NCBI RefSeq assembly: GCF_020819595.1 | Contig: NZ_JAJHNP010000037.1 | Location: 1-48,336 of the forward strand | Direction: 5' to 3' | Origin: Streptomyces barringtoniae | GTDB taxonomy: Bacteria > Actinomycetota > Actinomycetes > Streptomycetales > Streptomycetaceae | DNA length: 48,336 nt | Shown: positions 35,737-44,253 of the stretch, in pieces | How the letters are laid out: each line of letters opens with the position of its first letter | How positions within the stretch are numbered: the stretch's first letter is position 1 | Notes under the pieces: model-generated | What the model was told of the DNA's origin: nothing | Databases searched by the model: none | Seen by the model: only the letters and a program-made list of their open reading frames with translations | Translations under genes and position numbers: made by a program

Positions 35737-36150
35737 GTGCGCGCCGCTATCTCTCTTGAGACGCCAACTCCCCTGCCGCACAAGAGAGATCAACGCCTGC
35801 GGATCCCCGCGAAACTCGCCCTGATCACCGCGGCCGCCACCGCACTCCTCGCCCCCCTCACCACAGCTCCCGCAGCCGTCACACCGGCATCCACCCACCA
35901 CGCGGCCCACGCCGCACCAGCGCGCCGGGACCTGCCCGAGCCCCCGCCAGCCGAGATCGTCCGCAAAGAACTCGGCGAACCGAACATCGCCGCCCCGCAC
36001 TCGATGACCGGATACTCGCGGGCGAAGTTCCCGCACTGGATCCTCCAGTACGGCACCTGCGACACCCGCGAAGTCGTCCTCGCCCGCGACGGCAAGGACA
36101 ATTCACCGCCCCGGACACGCCCCCTGAGCCGATCCACCTCATTGTGTTAG
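35737..36150 (+). pseudogene. Secreted HNH endonuclease, N-terminal half only
   Basis: A signal peptide-like stretch (PAKLALITAAATALLAPLTT) is followed by a conserved segment, KELGEPNIAAPHSMTGYSRA with KFPHWILQYGTCDTREVVLA and RDGKD. This is the N-terminal half of the Streptomyces secreted HNH/DUF1524 nucleases. The catalytic D-H block normally found about 40 residues later is missing: the sequence diverges at about 36100 and stops at TAG 36148-36150. The GTG at 35737 is a possible start without a clear ribosome site. The 3' end was probably replaced when the tat genes came to lie next to it. Confidence 0.65.
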
Positions 36151-36156
36151 CTGTTG

Positions 36157-37095
36157 TTACCCGTCGGCGCGGTCGTCGTCAGCGTCCGGCTGCGCGGGCA
36201 GGGTCTGGCCGACGGACACCGATTCCACTTCGCCGATGTCCTGCGGCGTGAGGGCGAGGTCGGAGGCCTCGTCGTCGCCGGGTCCCTCTGTCTCTCTGCG
36301 GGCCTTGCGCCGGTCGTGGAAAAGCGAAAAAACAACAGCGGCGAAATAGAGCACCCAGATCGGCGCGGCCAGCGCCAGCATGGACAGCGGGTCCGTGCTC
36401 GGCGTCGCCACAGCCGAAAAGGCCGTGATCCCCAGGATCATGCCGCGCCACCAGCCGAGCATCCGCCGGCCGGACACTCCCCCGGTGAGGTTCAGCATCA
36501 CCAGCAGCAGCGGCATCTCGAAGGAGAGACCAAAGACGACCACCATGCGGGTGACGAGGTCGAGCAGATCGTCCAGCGGCAGCAGGTTGCTCACCCCATG
36601 CGGGGTGAAGTCGATCAACACCTTCGCAGTCGTGGGCAGCACCTTGTAGGCGAAGAAGGCGCCGCCGAAGAACAGAGGGACGCCCGCGCCGACGAACGCG
36701 TAGGCGTATTTCCGCTCGTGCTTGTGCAGGCCGGGGGCAACGAACGCCCACAGCTGGTACAGCCATACCGGCGAGGCCAGCACGACGCCGGCCATCAGGG
36801 TCACCTTCAGCGCCAGGGTGAAGGGCGCGAGCAGACCGTTGATCGTGATCCGCGCGCAGGTGGTGTTCGCGGTCTGCTTGGCCAGATCGGCGAAGGACGT
36901 CGGGCAGCCGACCGAGTCCAGCACCGGCCTGGTGAAGAAGTTTATGATGTCCCTGTAGTGGAAGGCCGCAGCGATCGTGACGACCAGGATGGCCAGGACG
37001 GCCTTGGCGAGCCGGTTGCGAAGCTCACGAACGTGCTCCGCGAGCGGCATCCGCCCCCCGGAATCCTTCTCCTTGTTGCGGGCTGACTGGGGCAC
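36157..37095 (-). CDS. tatC: TatC, twin-arginine translocase subunit (accessory copy)
   Basis: The 312-residue protein has six hydrophobic segments and the TatC marks: an N-terminal cytoplasmic MPLAEHVRELRNRLAKAVLA containing the E-H-x-x-E-L-R/N-R motif that binds twin-arginine signals, ASPVWLYQLWAFVAPGLHKH-E in the first cytoplasmic loop, and FGLSFEMPLLLVML. The periplasmic loop carries two cysteines, common in actinomycetes. The acidic C-terminal tail is typical. It lies 387 bp downstream of a tatA on the same strand. Streptomyces has a core tatABC set, so this is probably a second, horizontally acquired receptor pair, possibly for particular exported proteins. Confidence 0.93.
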   Translation of the reverse strand: MPQSARNKEKDSGGRMPLAEHVRELRNRLAKAVLAILVVTIAAAFHYRDIINFFTRPVLDSVGCPTSFADLAKQTANTTCARITINGLLAPFTLALKVTLMAGVVLASPVWLYQLWAFVAPGLHKHERKYAYAFVGAGVPLFFGGAFFAYKVLPTTAKVLIDFTPHGVSNLLPLDDLLDLVTRMVVVFGLSFEMPLLLVMLNLTGGVSGRRMLGWWRGMILGITAFSAVATPSTDPLSMLALAAPIWVLYFAAVVFSLFHDRRKARRETEGPGDDEASDLALTPQDIGEVESVSVGQTLPAQPDADDDRADG

Positions 37096-37482
37096 GCCAC
37101 GTCCTCATCTCGTGCGCCGGACCGGAGACTACCGGCCCTGCGTTAGTACTTGATCGTCTGTGTCGCCCGGTGGGGCGCGAGCTCGCCACGGCGTCGGTTG
37201 CGGCAGGTAGCACGTCCAGGAGGCAGTTGGTTCAGGTCGGCACCACTTACCGCGAGCTGATCTGCCCTGCCCTGCACGAGGCTGGGCGGCTCACGAAGGT
37301 CCCCAGACCGCCCACTGTTACGCGCCCGCGCCCGGGCTAGGAAACAGCACTGCTCCGGCCAAGACGCCGGCCGATACTGCGGGCAACGACGCGGGCGGCC
37401 CGACAGCGCGAGAGGCGAGCCGGCAGGGGAGGCTTCGGGCAGCGTCTCGTGCGGGGGATCAGCCAGGGGCGCAGGACCGGGC
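37096..37482. other. 387-bp gap between tatA and tatC
   Basis: tatA and tatC are normally almost adjacent, so this gap is unusual. A plus-strand open stretch (TTYRELICPALHEAGRLTKV, ending at TAG near 37340) has some protein character and may be a relic of an inserted gene. No minus-strand gene is supported. Confidence 0.4.
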
Positions 37483-37776
37483 TCAGTCTCGGTGTCTGGT
37501 CGTGCTGTCCGTGGGCACGGTGCGGGCGGTGGCGGTGTCTTCGGGAACGCCCGAGATCGTCCGCGGTCCCGGTGCAGGCTCAGGCTCAGGCTCAGGCTCG
37601 GGGCGTGGCTCGTTTGAGGCGCCGTCGTCTTTCATGGCCTTCGTCTCGCTCTTGAGGATTCGCATGGACTTGCCCAGCGCCCGGGCCGTGTCGGGTAGTT
37701 TCTTCGAACCGAAGATCAAAACCACTACCGCGACCAGGATCAGCAGGTGCCAGGGCTCCAACGCATTGCGGAACAT
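37483..37776 (-). CDS. tatA: TatA/E-family translocase pore subunit
   Basis: The 97-residue protein has the standard design: one N-terminal membrane helix (EPWHLLILVAVVVLIFGSKK), the hinge F-G-x-K-K-L-P, an amphipathic helix (LPDTARALGKSMRILKSETK) and a charged tail that here contains a PEPEPEPEP repeat. TatA forms the transport channel of the Tat pathway with TatC. With the downstream tatC it gives a minimal TatAC system; no tatB is seen here. Confidence 0.92.
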   Translation of the reverse strand: MFRNALEPWHLLILVAVVVLIFGSKKLPDTARALGKSMRILKSETKAMKDDGASNEPRPEPEPEPEPAPGPRTISGVPEDTATARTVPTDSTTRHRD

Positions 37777-38188
37777 CGTTACACCAGCCCTTCGAAGGCA
37801 TGCTTGCTACCGTGCGCAACCGTACGACCTTGGGGCGCCGCCGCAACCGCGGGGAGATCGATCGGCAACAGGCCTATGACGAGGCGTAGTTCGCCGCCTG
37901 TGACCTGTATGGCCACTTGCGCCGGCTGCCCGGCCCGCAGGACGTGCGGGGGCGTTTGGGCCGGATGGACGCCCAGCCGCTGTCCCTGGGAGCAATCACG
38001 TTCGGGCATCTGGAACGGCTGGTGGGTCTGCGCATTCGGCCATGGTGCGTTCATCGCCCCTCCCTGGCATGACCGTTCCTGTCGCAGATCGGCGCAATGT
38101 TCACGCAGGGCTTTCGAGCGTGAGAGGCGAGGCGAGCGGGGTCGGTCGGTTGCTGTGAGGGCGTTCCGGGTGTTGATATCCGTGCGAG
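37777..38188. other. Region upstream of tatA without supported gene
   Basis: The region holds the tatA promoter side. A plus-strand frame from ~37810 to ~38050 with an in-frame TAG near 37888 (LGRRRNRGEIDRQQAYDEA, then HLRRLPGPQDVRGRLGRMDA) has weak protein character and may be a decayed gene. I see nothing firm. Confidence 0.35.
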
Positions 38189-38911
38189 TCATATGTCTTT
38201 CTTCCTGATGGGAGTGGGGTCGGTTCTGGTTCCGGGGCGCCCGGCGGCCGTCCAGGCGGCGTACTCCTGGCGGACGTAGAGGCGGCGGCTGGGGGCGAGT
38301 GTGATCGCGTCGGGATGGTGTGGGCCGGCCACCAGGTCGGGGTGGCGGCGGTCGTGCAGGACGAGTTGTTCGGCGGTTTGTGCGGCGGCCGCGACCAGGC
38401 CGGGGCCGGGGTCGTCCAGGGCCATCCGGTCCATGAGGGCGGCCCGGCGTAGTAGCCAGGCGCGTTCGGCGGCCAGTGCATCGACCGGGGGGCCAGTGAC
38501 GGACCTGGCCCGGCGGCCGTCGCGCTCGGCACCGAGGGCGAGTACTTGGTGCATCTCGCGACGCAGGTCGGGGGCGTCCGCGTACGCCTCGTGCGGGGGC
38601 GGGGCGGCCATGTCCTCGCCGCTGTTCGGGCTGACCTCCACGCTCACACCTCTGCCGCAGCGTTGACACAGCACCGCGTCGTGGTCGGGGCCGCCGTGAT
38701 CGAGGGCCGACAGGTTTGCCCGGAACCGCGTGGGCACCTGGGCCGGGTCCGGGCAGCCGTCGACGGGGCGCGGCTTGTGGGTCGCGGAGGACCACTCGGA
38801 GGGGTCGTCGGGTGACCCGGCGCCGCAGCCGCCCCCAGTGGCCTGTCGTTGTGCTGCAGTGTCGGCCCCGGCGGAGGGCCGCGGCCCGTGCGGGACGTCC
38901 CGGCCGGTCAT
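38189..38911 (-). CDS. Hypothetical protein coupled to RsbW-like ATPase
   Basis: ATG 38911 overlaps the upstream ATPase stop (ATGA), showing translational coupling; the frame could also start at GTG 38920. The 240-residue product has a low-complexity N-terminal third, one zinc-ribbon-like half site (LCQRCG), and a helical C-terminal half (APDLRREMHQVLALGAERDG, LAAERAWLLRRAALMDRMAL, AAAAQTAEQLVLHD). No membrane segments are seen. The family is not recognised. Coupling suggests a partner or target of the ATPase, in a sigma-factor or signal-transduction role. Confidence 0.68.
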   Translation of the reverse strand: MTGRDVPHGPRPSAGADTAAQRQATGGGCGAGSPDDPSEWSSATHKPRPVDGCPDPAQVPTRFRANLSALDHGGPDHDAVLCQRCGRGVSVEVSPNSGEDMAAPPPHEAYADAPDLRREMHQVLALGAERDGRRARSVTGPPVDALAAERAWLLRRAALMDRMALDDPGPGLVAAAAQTAEQLVLHDRRHPDLVAGPHHPDAITLAPSRRLYVRQEYAAWTAAGRPGTRTDPTPIRKKDI

Positions 38912-39393
38912 GGCGAGCACCTCAGGTAGGCGCGGACTTCGCGGCCGCTGCGTGCCTGGCGCACCTGGGTCGACTGGGCGAGGTACTGGACGATGCCGGT
39001 GCCTCGGCCGTGTTCGTCGGGGGCGATGTCGGGGCGGTGGCGCTCCACGGCCTTGCCGGAGTCGGTGACCACGATGTGCAGAGTGCCGTCGTCGAGCACG
39101 AGCTGGAGGGTCATGCGTTCTCGGCCGTACTGGGCGGCGTTGGTGGCGAGTTCGTCGACGATGAGAACGGCGGAGTCCCGCTCACTCGCGGGCACACTCC
39201 AGGTCGTGAGCAGATCGGCCGCGAAGTGACGAGCGGCGGAGACGTGCGCCTCCTGCGCGGGCAGGGTGAGCAACGCCTGGTGACGGCAGGGCCGGCCGAG
39301 CAGTGAGCTCGGGCTGGGGGAATCGGTCACGAACATGGTCTTCTGGCTCTTCTGTGGATGTGCGGAGCTCGGAACGGGGGAGACCGCCAACAA
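38908..39393 (-). CDS. RsbW-like ATP-binding protein (HATPase, anti-sigma/serine kinase family)
   Basis: The frame opens at 39393, but ATG 39336 (MFVTDSPSPSSLLGRP) gives a more usual N-terminus of about 142 residues. The GHKL fold shows the N box in SAVLIVDELATNAAQYG and the G1 and G2 boxes in DSGKAVERHRP and EHGRGTGIVQYLAQ. Proteins of this abundant Streptomyces group act as anti-sigma factors or kinases toward anti-anti-sigma factors. It begins a two-gene coupled operon. The 49-bp element shared with the 42.4-kb operon lies upstream at 39441-39489. Confidence 0.85.
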   Translation of the reverse strand: MLAVSPVPSSAHPQKSQKTMFVTDSPSPSSLLGRPCRHQALLTLPAQEAHVSAARHFAADLLTTWSVPASERDSAVLIVDELATNAAQYGRERMTLQLVLDDGTLHIVVTDSGKAVERHRPDIAPDEHGRGTGIVQYLAQSTQVRQARSGREVRAYLRCSP

Positions 39394-39440
39394 GGTCGGG
39401 GCGGTCGGTGGGCCGGTCCTGGATAGGCGCGCTCATTCAG

Positions 39441-39489
39441 TTCCACGGACGACGCATGCCGAACGGTTCGAACCGTTCGCACCTTTTGC
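39441..39489 (-). promoter_or_regulatory. Conserved 49-bp element, copy A, containing a 20-bp perfect palindrome
   Basis: This stretch aligns without gaps to 42482-42530 with 38 of 49 identical bases. The ends are nearly invariant: TTCCACGG at the left and CGCACCTTTTGC at the right. Copy A also contains the perfect palindrome CGAACGGTTCGAACCGTTCG at 39460-39479. It lies upstream of the RsbW-like gene, and copy B lies upstream of another minus-strand operon. A shared promoter or operator is the simplest reading. Confidence 0.65.
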
Positions 39490-40098
39490 TCGACTTCTTG
39501 CAGGTCGGGTCAATGCCGATGGCCGGGCTAACCTCACTCGCCTCTGTCAGAGCTCGACGACGCCGTACCCGACTGGACTGGGCACCGGCAACGCGGTCCT
39601 CACGTCCGTGGTCCTCTTGGCGGCCCTGAGGGGCCGTCGCGCCGTTGAACTGGGCGAACGTCCCTGCCCGCGCCCGGCCCGCTCGCGGCGGCCCTCGGCG
39701 TGCAGATGCCCTGGATCCCCTTCTTTGCTCCGGGCTGCACGGATTTCGCAAGAGAGGAGAGCCGAGGACGTCGGCCCTCTGGTGAACCCCGTACCTCTGC
39801 TCACGAGAGGGGGGAACACCTTGGCCAGGCCCTCCTGAGGTGAAGGGCGCCGTCACCGGCCGCCCGGAGGGGGCGTACGCCTCGTCGGCGCTCTCACGCA
39901 TCAAGTGCGGCTGAGGACCGGCCCGGTTCGCGGGAGCCGACGGTGAGAGCGATCAGCTCCCGGGAGCCGTCGGGCGCGCCCCGAGAAAGATCCGGACGCT
40001 GGCTTTGGCTTCCTCGCGGCGGAGGTTGAGGTGAACGCCCCCGCAGGCCCCCCGCATAGCCGTGCCCGCCCCCACTCGCCGCCGGGGCCATGTCAGCT
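39490..40098. other. About 600 bp without supported gene
   Basis: Neither strand has a frame with family features. Several open frames exist, but their composition (Arg/Pro/Ala-rich) is that of noncoding frames in GC-rich DNA. The ZIP transporter relic starts its 3' end at the right edge. Confidence 0.4.
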
Positions 40099-40868
40099 TC
40101 AGTGGCCGACGGCACCGACAAGGACGACGAGCGCCGTGAGGAGGGCCGCGAGAGTCATCGCGACGGTTGCTGGCGCTCCAAGGAATCGCCGCTCCCGAGG
40201 ATGCTGCTGACGGGCGAGCCTGAGGGCCACCCACGCTCCCCGCGCGAGTACCCCGGCAACGAATGCCAGCAGCAGCGGCATGAGACCGTTCGGGATGGGC
40301 AGCGCACTGGCCACCAAGGCGCCCGCGGCCGGACTCAGGCAGGCCAGCCCGATCCAGGGCGCCACTCGCCGGCGCGGTTGCGCCCCCAGCAGGGCGGCAA
40401 GTGCCAGGCCTTCGCTCGCGGTATGCACCAGCAGCGCCGACACCACGACAAAAGAGGCGGTCAGCGCCAGAGTCGCCCCCTCCCGGAACCGGTGCAGGGC
40501 GAGCCCGGATGCCGCGCCGATGCCACCGGCACGGCCCAGCTCGCACGGCAGCCAATACGGACCACGACGCCGACAGCCGCATACGAGGCGAGCGCGGTGA
40601 CCGGCACCGCCCACAGTGGCACACCAGCCCCATGTGCCCCCTCCCACGCGTCGGGCAGAAGATCGAGAACAGCGATGATCAGCAAAATCCCGGAAGCCGC
40701 AGCGAGCAGCATGGCCGAACGACCGGATCCACGCCGGGCCAGCCAGGCACCCACCACCGTGGCGACGGCGACAAGGATCACGGCAACCAGCGTTTCGGTC
40801 GCGGGTAGCTGCCAGCCGAGCCAGGGCTTGGTGGTCATGGTGCTGAAGAGTTCGCGGGTCTGGGGCAT
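40099..40868 (-). pseudogene. ZIP-family metal transporter, frameshifted
   Basis: The first frame (MPQTRELFSTMTTKPWLGWQ from 40868) has membrane segments ETLVAVILVAVATVVGAWLA and AMLLAAASGILLIIAVLDLL with a D-L-L-P-D-A-W-E-G-A-H block. After a frameshift near 40545 the other frame continues with ALHRFREGATLALTASFVVV, VVSALLVHTASEGLALAALL and four more helices to VVLVGAVGH. HRFREG and HTASEG correspond to the His/Glu metal motifs in TM4 and TM5 of ZIP transporters. Restored, it is ~255 residues and complete. A single indel separates the halves. Confidence 0.78.
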
Positions 40869-41022
40869 GGCCCCCTCTTCTCCTCAATCGAGCGGGTTCC
40901 GAACCGAGCACTCCCCGCCTTCCCGGCACAGCAGCTCCAGCGCCATGACACCCTCGGCGGGCTCATCCACGAGTACTGCAGTGCCTGACGGTGAATCAGC
41001 CAAGACTCGGCGCACACGCAGC

Positions 41023-41886
41023 TCAGCGCCCGTGCGGGACTTCTGGAGCCACACAGGGGTGGCGGCCGATCAGCACGATGCCGATCACGATCGCCATGAG
41101 TCCGACGGTCTGCACGGTGAGCGCGCCCGGCGTAGCCTGGAGCCGGTCGCCGATGATGCCGACCCCGCTGGCGATCCCGGCCAGCGGCTGCGCAGCGGTG
41201 AGCGCGGGCAGCGAGGAGCGCAGCGGCGCGGTCTGGAATGCTGTCTGGACGAGCACCAGGCCGGTCACGCCGAGGCACGCGACCACGTAGGGCTGCCAGT
41301 GCGCGAACAGCACTGCGATCCCGTGCCTGCTGACGATCCGGCTCGAGATGCGGGTGAGGGAGTCTTGCAACCCGTACAGGAGTCCGGCGGCGCAGGCCAG
41401 CACGGCCGCCTGGAGCGCCGGCCGGAGGTGCTGGGCGAGCGTGACGAGCAGCCCGGCCAGTCCGACGACGATGCCGAAGAGGATCCAGTGGCGCAGCGGC
41501 CCGGCCAGGTGCCCGCCCTCTGACGGCTGTCCGGCGACGAGGAACCCCGTCACGCCCAGCGCCAGCAGCAGCACCCCACCCCAGCCGTTCCAGCCGAGCG
41601 GCTGGCCGGTGAGCCAGCGGGACAGTGCCATCGCGAAGAGCAGGTTGGTCGCGGTGAGCGGTTCGACCAGCGACACCTCGCCGTTGGCAAGGGCGATGGT
41701 GCTCAGCGCCATGCCCACGATCATCGCGGCGATGCCGACCAGCCATTGCGGATAACGCATCAGGCCGAGCAGCAACCGGAAGCAGAGAGAGTCAGAAAGG
41801 GGCGCCCGCTGGGCCTGTCGCTGCTGGAGGACGAAGCCGACGCCGAGGCAGCAGGCGGCACCGATCCCCGGCAGGAACACGCTCAC
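41023..41886 (-). CDS. DMT-superfamily (EamA/NIPA-like) transporter
   Basis: The GTG at 41886 overlaps the upstream gene's stop (GTGA) and gives 287 residues; a longer open frame to 41949 lies inside that gene. About nine to ten hydrophobic helices are seen (SVFLPGIGAACCLGVGFVLQ, WLVGIAAMIVGMALSTIALA, GGVLLLALGVTGFLVAG, GLMAIVIGIVLIG). The VSLVEPLTATNLLFAMALSR segment is typical of the DMT proteins that resemble NIPA/DUF803. It exports or imports an unknown small molecule. Coupling to the small upstream protein suggests a two-gene unit under element B. Confidence 0.85.
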   Translation of the reverse strand: MSVFLPGIGAACCLGVGFVLQQRQAQRAPLSDSLCFRLLLGLMRYPQWLVGIAAMIVGMALSTIALANGEVSLVEPLTATNLLFAMALSRWLTGQPLGWNGWGGVLLLALGVTGFLVAGQPSEGGHLAGPLRHWILFGIVVGLAGLLVTLAQHLRPALQAAVLACAAGLLYGLQDSLTRISSRIVSRHGIAVLFAHWQPYVVACLGVTGLVLVQTAFQTAPLRSSLPALTAAQPLAGIASGVGIIGDRLQATPGALTVQTVGLMAIVIGIVLIGRHPCVAPEVPHGR

Positions 41887-42419
41887 GACGTCACCCTTTC
41901 GGCCCGGCGTCGCGCGCTCGGACCCGGAGCATCTCCGCGCTGCGCCCAAAGATTCAGGTGGGCTCGGTGGTGCCCGGGATGGGCGGGCGCGGATCGTGCC
42001 TCGCGCTGCGGTCGAGCATCCGGCGGGTGTTCTGTGCGGTTCCCGGGCGAGTAGTGCATCTCCACGACTTCCAGGTCAATGCGGCCCTCGTGTTCCTGAG
42101 CGCCGATCGCCCGCATGCGGGGGCGCCGGGTGAGCAGCATGTCGAGGGCGTAACGGAACATGCCGTACGTGGCATCTGCCAGGAGCCGAACGCGGTCGGC
42201 GCCGGTTGCGACGTAGCCGTCGCGGGCGATGACAAACGTGCCCGTGTGGAGGCGGGCGGTGAAGCCGCTGTGTTCCCCGAGCGCCTCGTACAACCGAAGT
42301 GCGTGATGTTCGCGCCGCGTACGGGCCGGCCGTTCGGTGGCGGAGGCTTCCCCGTGCATGGTCGGTGTGAGCGTCGCGGGCGTCACGGGTGCTTGCTGCG
42401 AGTGGAGCGTGTCGGTCAT
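41883..42419 (-). CDS. Hypothetical protein coupled to DMT transporter
   Basis: This 178-residue soluble protein has a conserved-looking core (HHALRLYEALGEHSGFTARL, GTFVIARDGYVATGADRVRL, ATYGMFRYALDMLLTRRPRM, GRIDLEVVEMHYS) flanked by disordered Arg/Pro-rich ends. I do not recognise the family. Its TGA overlaps the GTG of the DMT transporter by four bases, so the two are translated together. Copy B of the 49-bp element ends 63 bp upstream of its ATG, the position expected of a promoter. Confidence 0.68.
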   Translation of the reverse strand: MTDTLHSQQAPVTPATLTPTMHGEASATERPARTRREHHALRLYEALGEHSGFTARLHTGTFVIARDGYVATGADRVRLLADATYGMFRYALDMLLTRRPRMRAIGAQEHEGRIDLEVVEMHYSPGNRTEHPPDARPQREARSAPAHPGHHRAHLNLWAQRGDAPGPSARRRAERVTS

Positions 42420-42481
42420 CTCAGCTCGCTCCTTGCGGTCGGTGCGTGGGGGGATCCCGTGGCTAGTAGCGCTTGTTCAAT

Positions 42482-42530
42482 TTCCACGGGCGGCGGACGC
42501 CGCCCGGTTCGACGGATGCGCACCTTTTGC
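42482..42530 (-). promoter_or_regulatory. Conserved 49-bp element, copy B
   Basis: This stretch matches 39441-39489 at 38 of 49 positions without gaps, with TTCCACGG and GCGCACCTTTTGC conserved. The central palindrome of copy A is degenerate here (CCCGGTTCGACGG). It lies 63 bp upstream of the small-protein/DMT operon on the minus strand. Confidence 0.65.
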
Positions 42531-42986
42531 GAGATCCCTTCGCGGGCGGGCCGCACGAAGACCCACTCCTCGGCACGCGGCACCATGACCGGCTCGCGCG
42601 GTGGCGGCGGAGCCGCCAAAAAACGCTCGCCTCGGTCACGCAATGTCAGGGGAGGCCTCTCCCTCGAGCCTCCTCACTTCGGCCACAGCACCTCATGAGC
42701 GACATGCGGCTGTGCAACGCCGACACCCCAAGTCGCCGAATAGCGTCTTCGGATGGGACGGGCGTGCACCACGACCAGCAGGTCCCCGGGATCATCCGCA
42801 TCCGGGTCTGACTTGCTCTGCCTTGACTTACTCGATCGCGGTCTTCTCGGCGGCGCGAAGCCGGGTCCACGGCTTTGTGGGTCACATGCCGTATCGAGGT
42901 TCTTACGTCTCGTAGCCGTGCGCGTCGACATGTAACCCTGTACCGCGTCTTGTATTCATGGCCCCTGCACAGCGACCCAACGCGGA
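42531..42986. other. About 450 bp without supported gene
   Basis: No family features on either strand. The region separates the leftward element-B operon from the rightward sigma/anti-sigma remains, and the promoter of the latter should lie at its right end. Confidence 0.4.
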
Positions 42987-43306
42987 GTGACAAGGGAAGC
43001 CCTTCGCAAAAAAGGGTTCCAATGGCTGATCCGAATCGTTGCGGGAGCCGTGTCTCTTATGAGGGAAATGTGTCCTGTGCAGCCAGATGAGACATCAGCA
43101 ATCAGGCAATGGGCCGCGGACGCCGCGCAGGAGATGCTGCTGCGGGCAGACCCTGGAACAGACAACCGAACCGTGATGGCTGACGCCCTGCGGACACCAC
43201 TCCCCCAGACCGCCTGCGTCCTGCTGCTGGAGACGTCTATCGGGGCCGGGACGGTCAAAGCCGCACAGCGCTCGGCGTCCCCATGGGCATCGTGACGGCG
43301 GCATGA
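42987..43306 (+). pseudogene. ECF sigma factor relic, internally deleted and frameshifted
   Basis: A region-2-like fragment (QWAADAAQEMLLRAD) is joined almost directly to region-4-like sequence (RTVMADALRTPLPQTACVLL and GAGTVKAAQ). A one-base shift near 43270 then restores ALGVPMGIVTAA with a TGA at 43304-43306. The order TVxADALRxLxP...LLET...TVxxAAxxLGVPxGTVKxR is that of ECF sigma factors of the SigL/SigK kind that precede zf-HC2 anti-sigma genes. The stop overlaps an ATG of the anti-sigma gene, a trace of former coupling. The linker and most of region 2 are gone. Confidence 0.65.
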
Positions 43307-43320
43307 AGGAGGTGGACAGT

Positions 43321-44118
43321 ATGAATGCGGACCGTGACGCCATCCGGCTGTCATTGGGCGCATACGTGCTGGAGACGCTGTCGCCCGCAGAGTCGGATCG
43401 GGTGTGCGCCCACCTCGCGGAATGCACCGAGTGCCGGGCTGAGTACGCCAAACTGGCGGGGCTGCCCGCCCTGCTCGCGTCGATCACCGAGGCCGAGGTC
43501 TCGGGTCAGACCGCGCCCGCGCCCAGCGAGGACCGGGCGGACCGGTTGCTGGGACGGGCCGCGCATCGCGCCCGTCCCAGCCCACAGCTGACTGATCCAC
43601 CCGCCGAGCCGTCCATCCCGCAGGTGCCCGAGCCCGGTCTGTTGGAGCAACTGCTCCAACAGACCACGGCCCGACGTCGCACGACCCGTCGGCGGCGGCT
43701 GGTCAGTGTCGCGGCCGCCTTGACGCTCATGGCCGCGGCCGCCTCCAGCGGCACGTTGCTGGCGATCGTGGGCTCCGCCGGCAGTGAAGTGGCGCAGCCG
43801 GGAACGACTTCGCCGGCCCCGGTCCGCACCTTGTCGGCAAGCGACCCCGCCACCGGCGTGTCCGCCTCGGTGAAGCTCTCACCTGCCGCCTGGGGCAGCA
43901 CCGTGCAGGTCACGGCTGAGGGAGCGCCCCCCGGGACCACGTGCAGGCTGCAAGCGGTCGCGGTCACGGGGGCCACAGCGACCGCCGCCACCTGGCAGGC
44001 CGGCGGTTACTCAGATAGCAACACGATTTCCGGGACAGCACCTGTGCCCCCCGGATCCATCGGCCACTTCGACATATACGCGGCCAACGGCCAAAAGCTC
44101 CTCACCATTCCGGCGTAA
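43321..44118 (+). CDS. Membrane anti-sigma factor with zf-HC2 domain
   Basis: ATG 43321 lies eight bases after AAGGAGG (the frame also has ATG 43303). The 265-residue protein begins with a zinc-binding anti-sigma domain (LSLGAYVLETLSPAESDRVC, then H-x3-C-x2-C in HLAECTECRAEYAKLAGLP). A linker follows, then RRRRLVSVAAALTLMAAAAS, a single membrane helix, and an extracytoplasmic RskA-like domain (VSASVKLSPAAWGSTVQVTA, PGTTCRLQAVAVTG, ending GSIGHFDIYAANGQKLLTIPA). Such proteins hold an ECF sigma factor at the membrane until a signal. The upstream sigma gene is a relic, so this anti-sigma is an orphan unless it binds another sigma factor. Confidence 0.87.
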   Translation: MNADRDAIRLSLGAYVLETLSPAESDRVCAHLAECTECRAEYAKLAGLPALLASITEAEVSGQTAPAPSEDRADRLLGRAAHRARPSPQLTDPPAEPSIPQVPEPGLLEQLLQQTTARRRTTRRRRLVSVAAALTLMAAAASSGTLLAIVGSAGSEVAQPGTTSPAPVRTLSASDPATGVSASVKLSPAAWGSTVQVTAEGAPPGTTCRLQAVAVTGATATAATWQAGGYSDSNTISGTAPVPPGSIGHFDIYAANGQKLLTIPA

Positions 44119-44253
44119 GGTGAACCGGGCCTCCAGCGCGGAGGAGCAGACACTCGATCGCGTGCTCCACAACAGCCTCTCGCGCAGGTTCCTTGGCGTA
44201 CAGCCACCACGATCACCGAGGCGTGCTGCCTGCGCAGCCCAGCAATCTGATTC

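Noticed and set aside
35344..36036. 230-residue minus-strand frame opposite the HNH relic
   Set aside because: The plus strand carries the recognisable HNH-family segment; the minus frame is Gly/Arg-rich without features.
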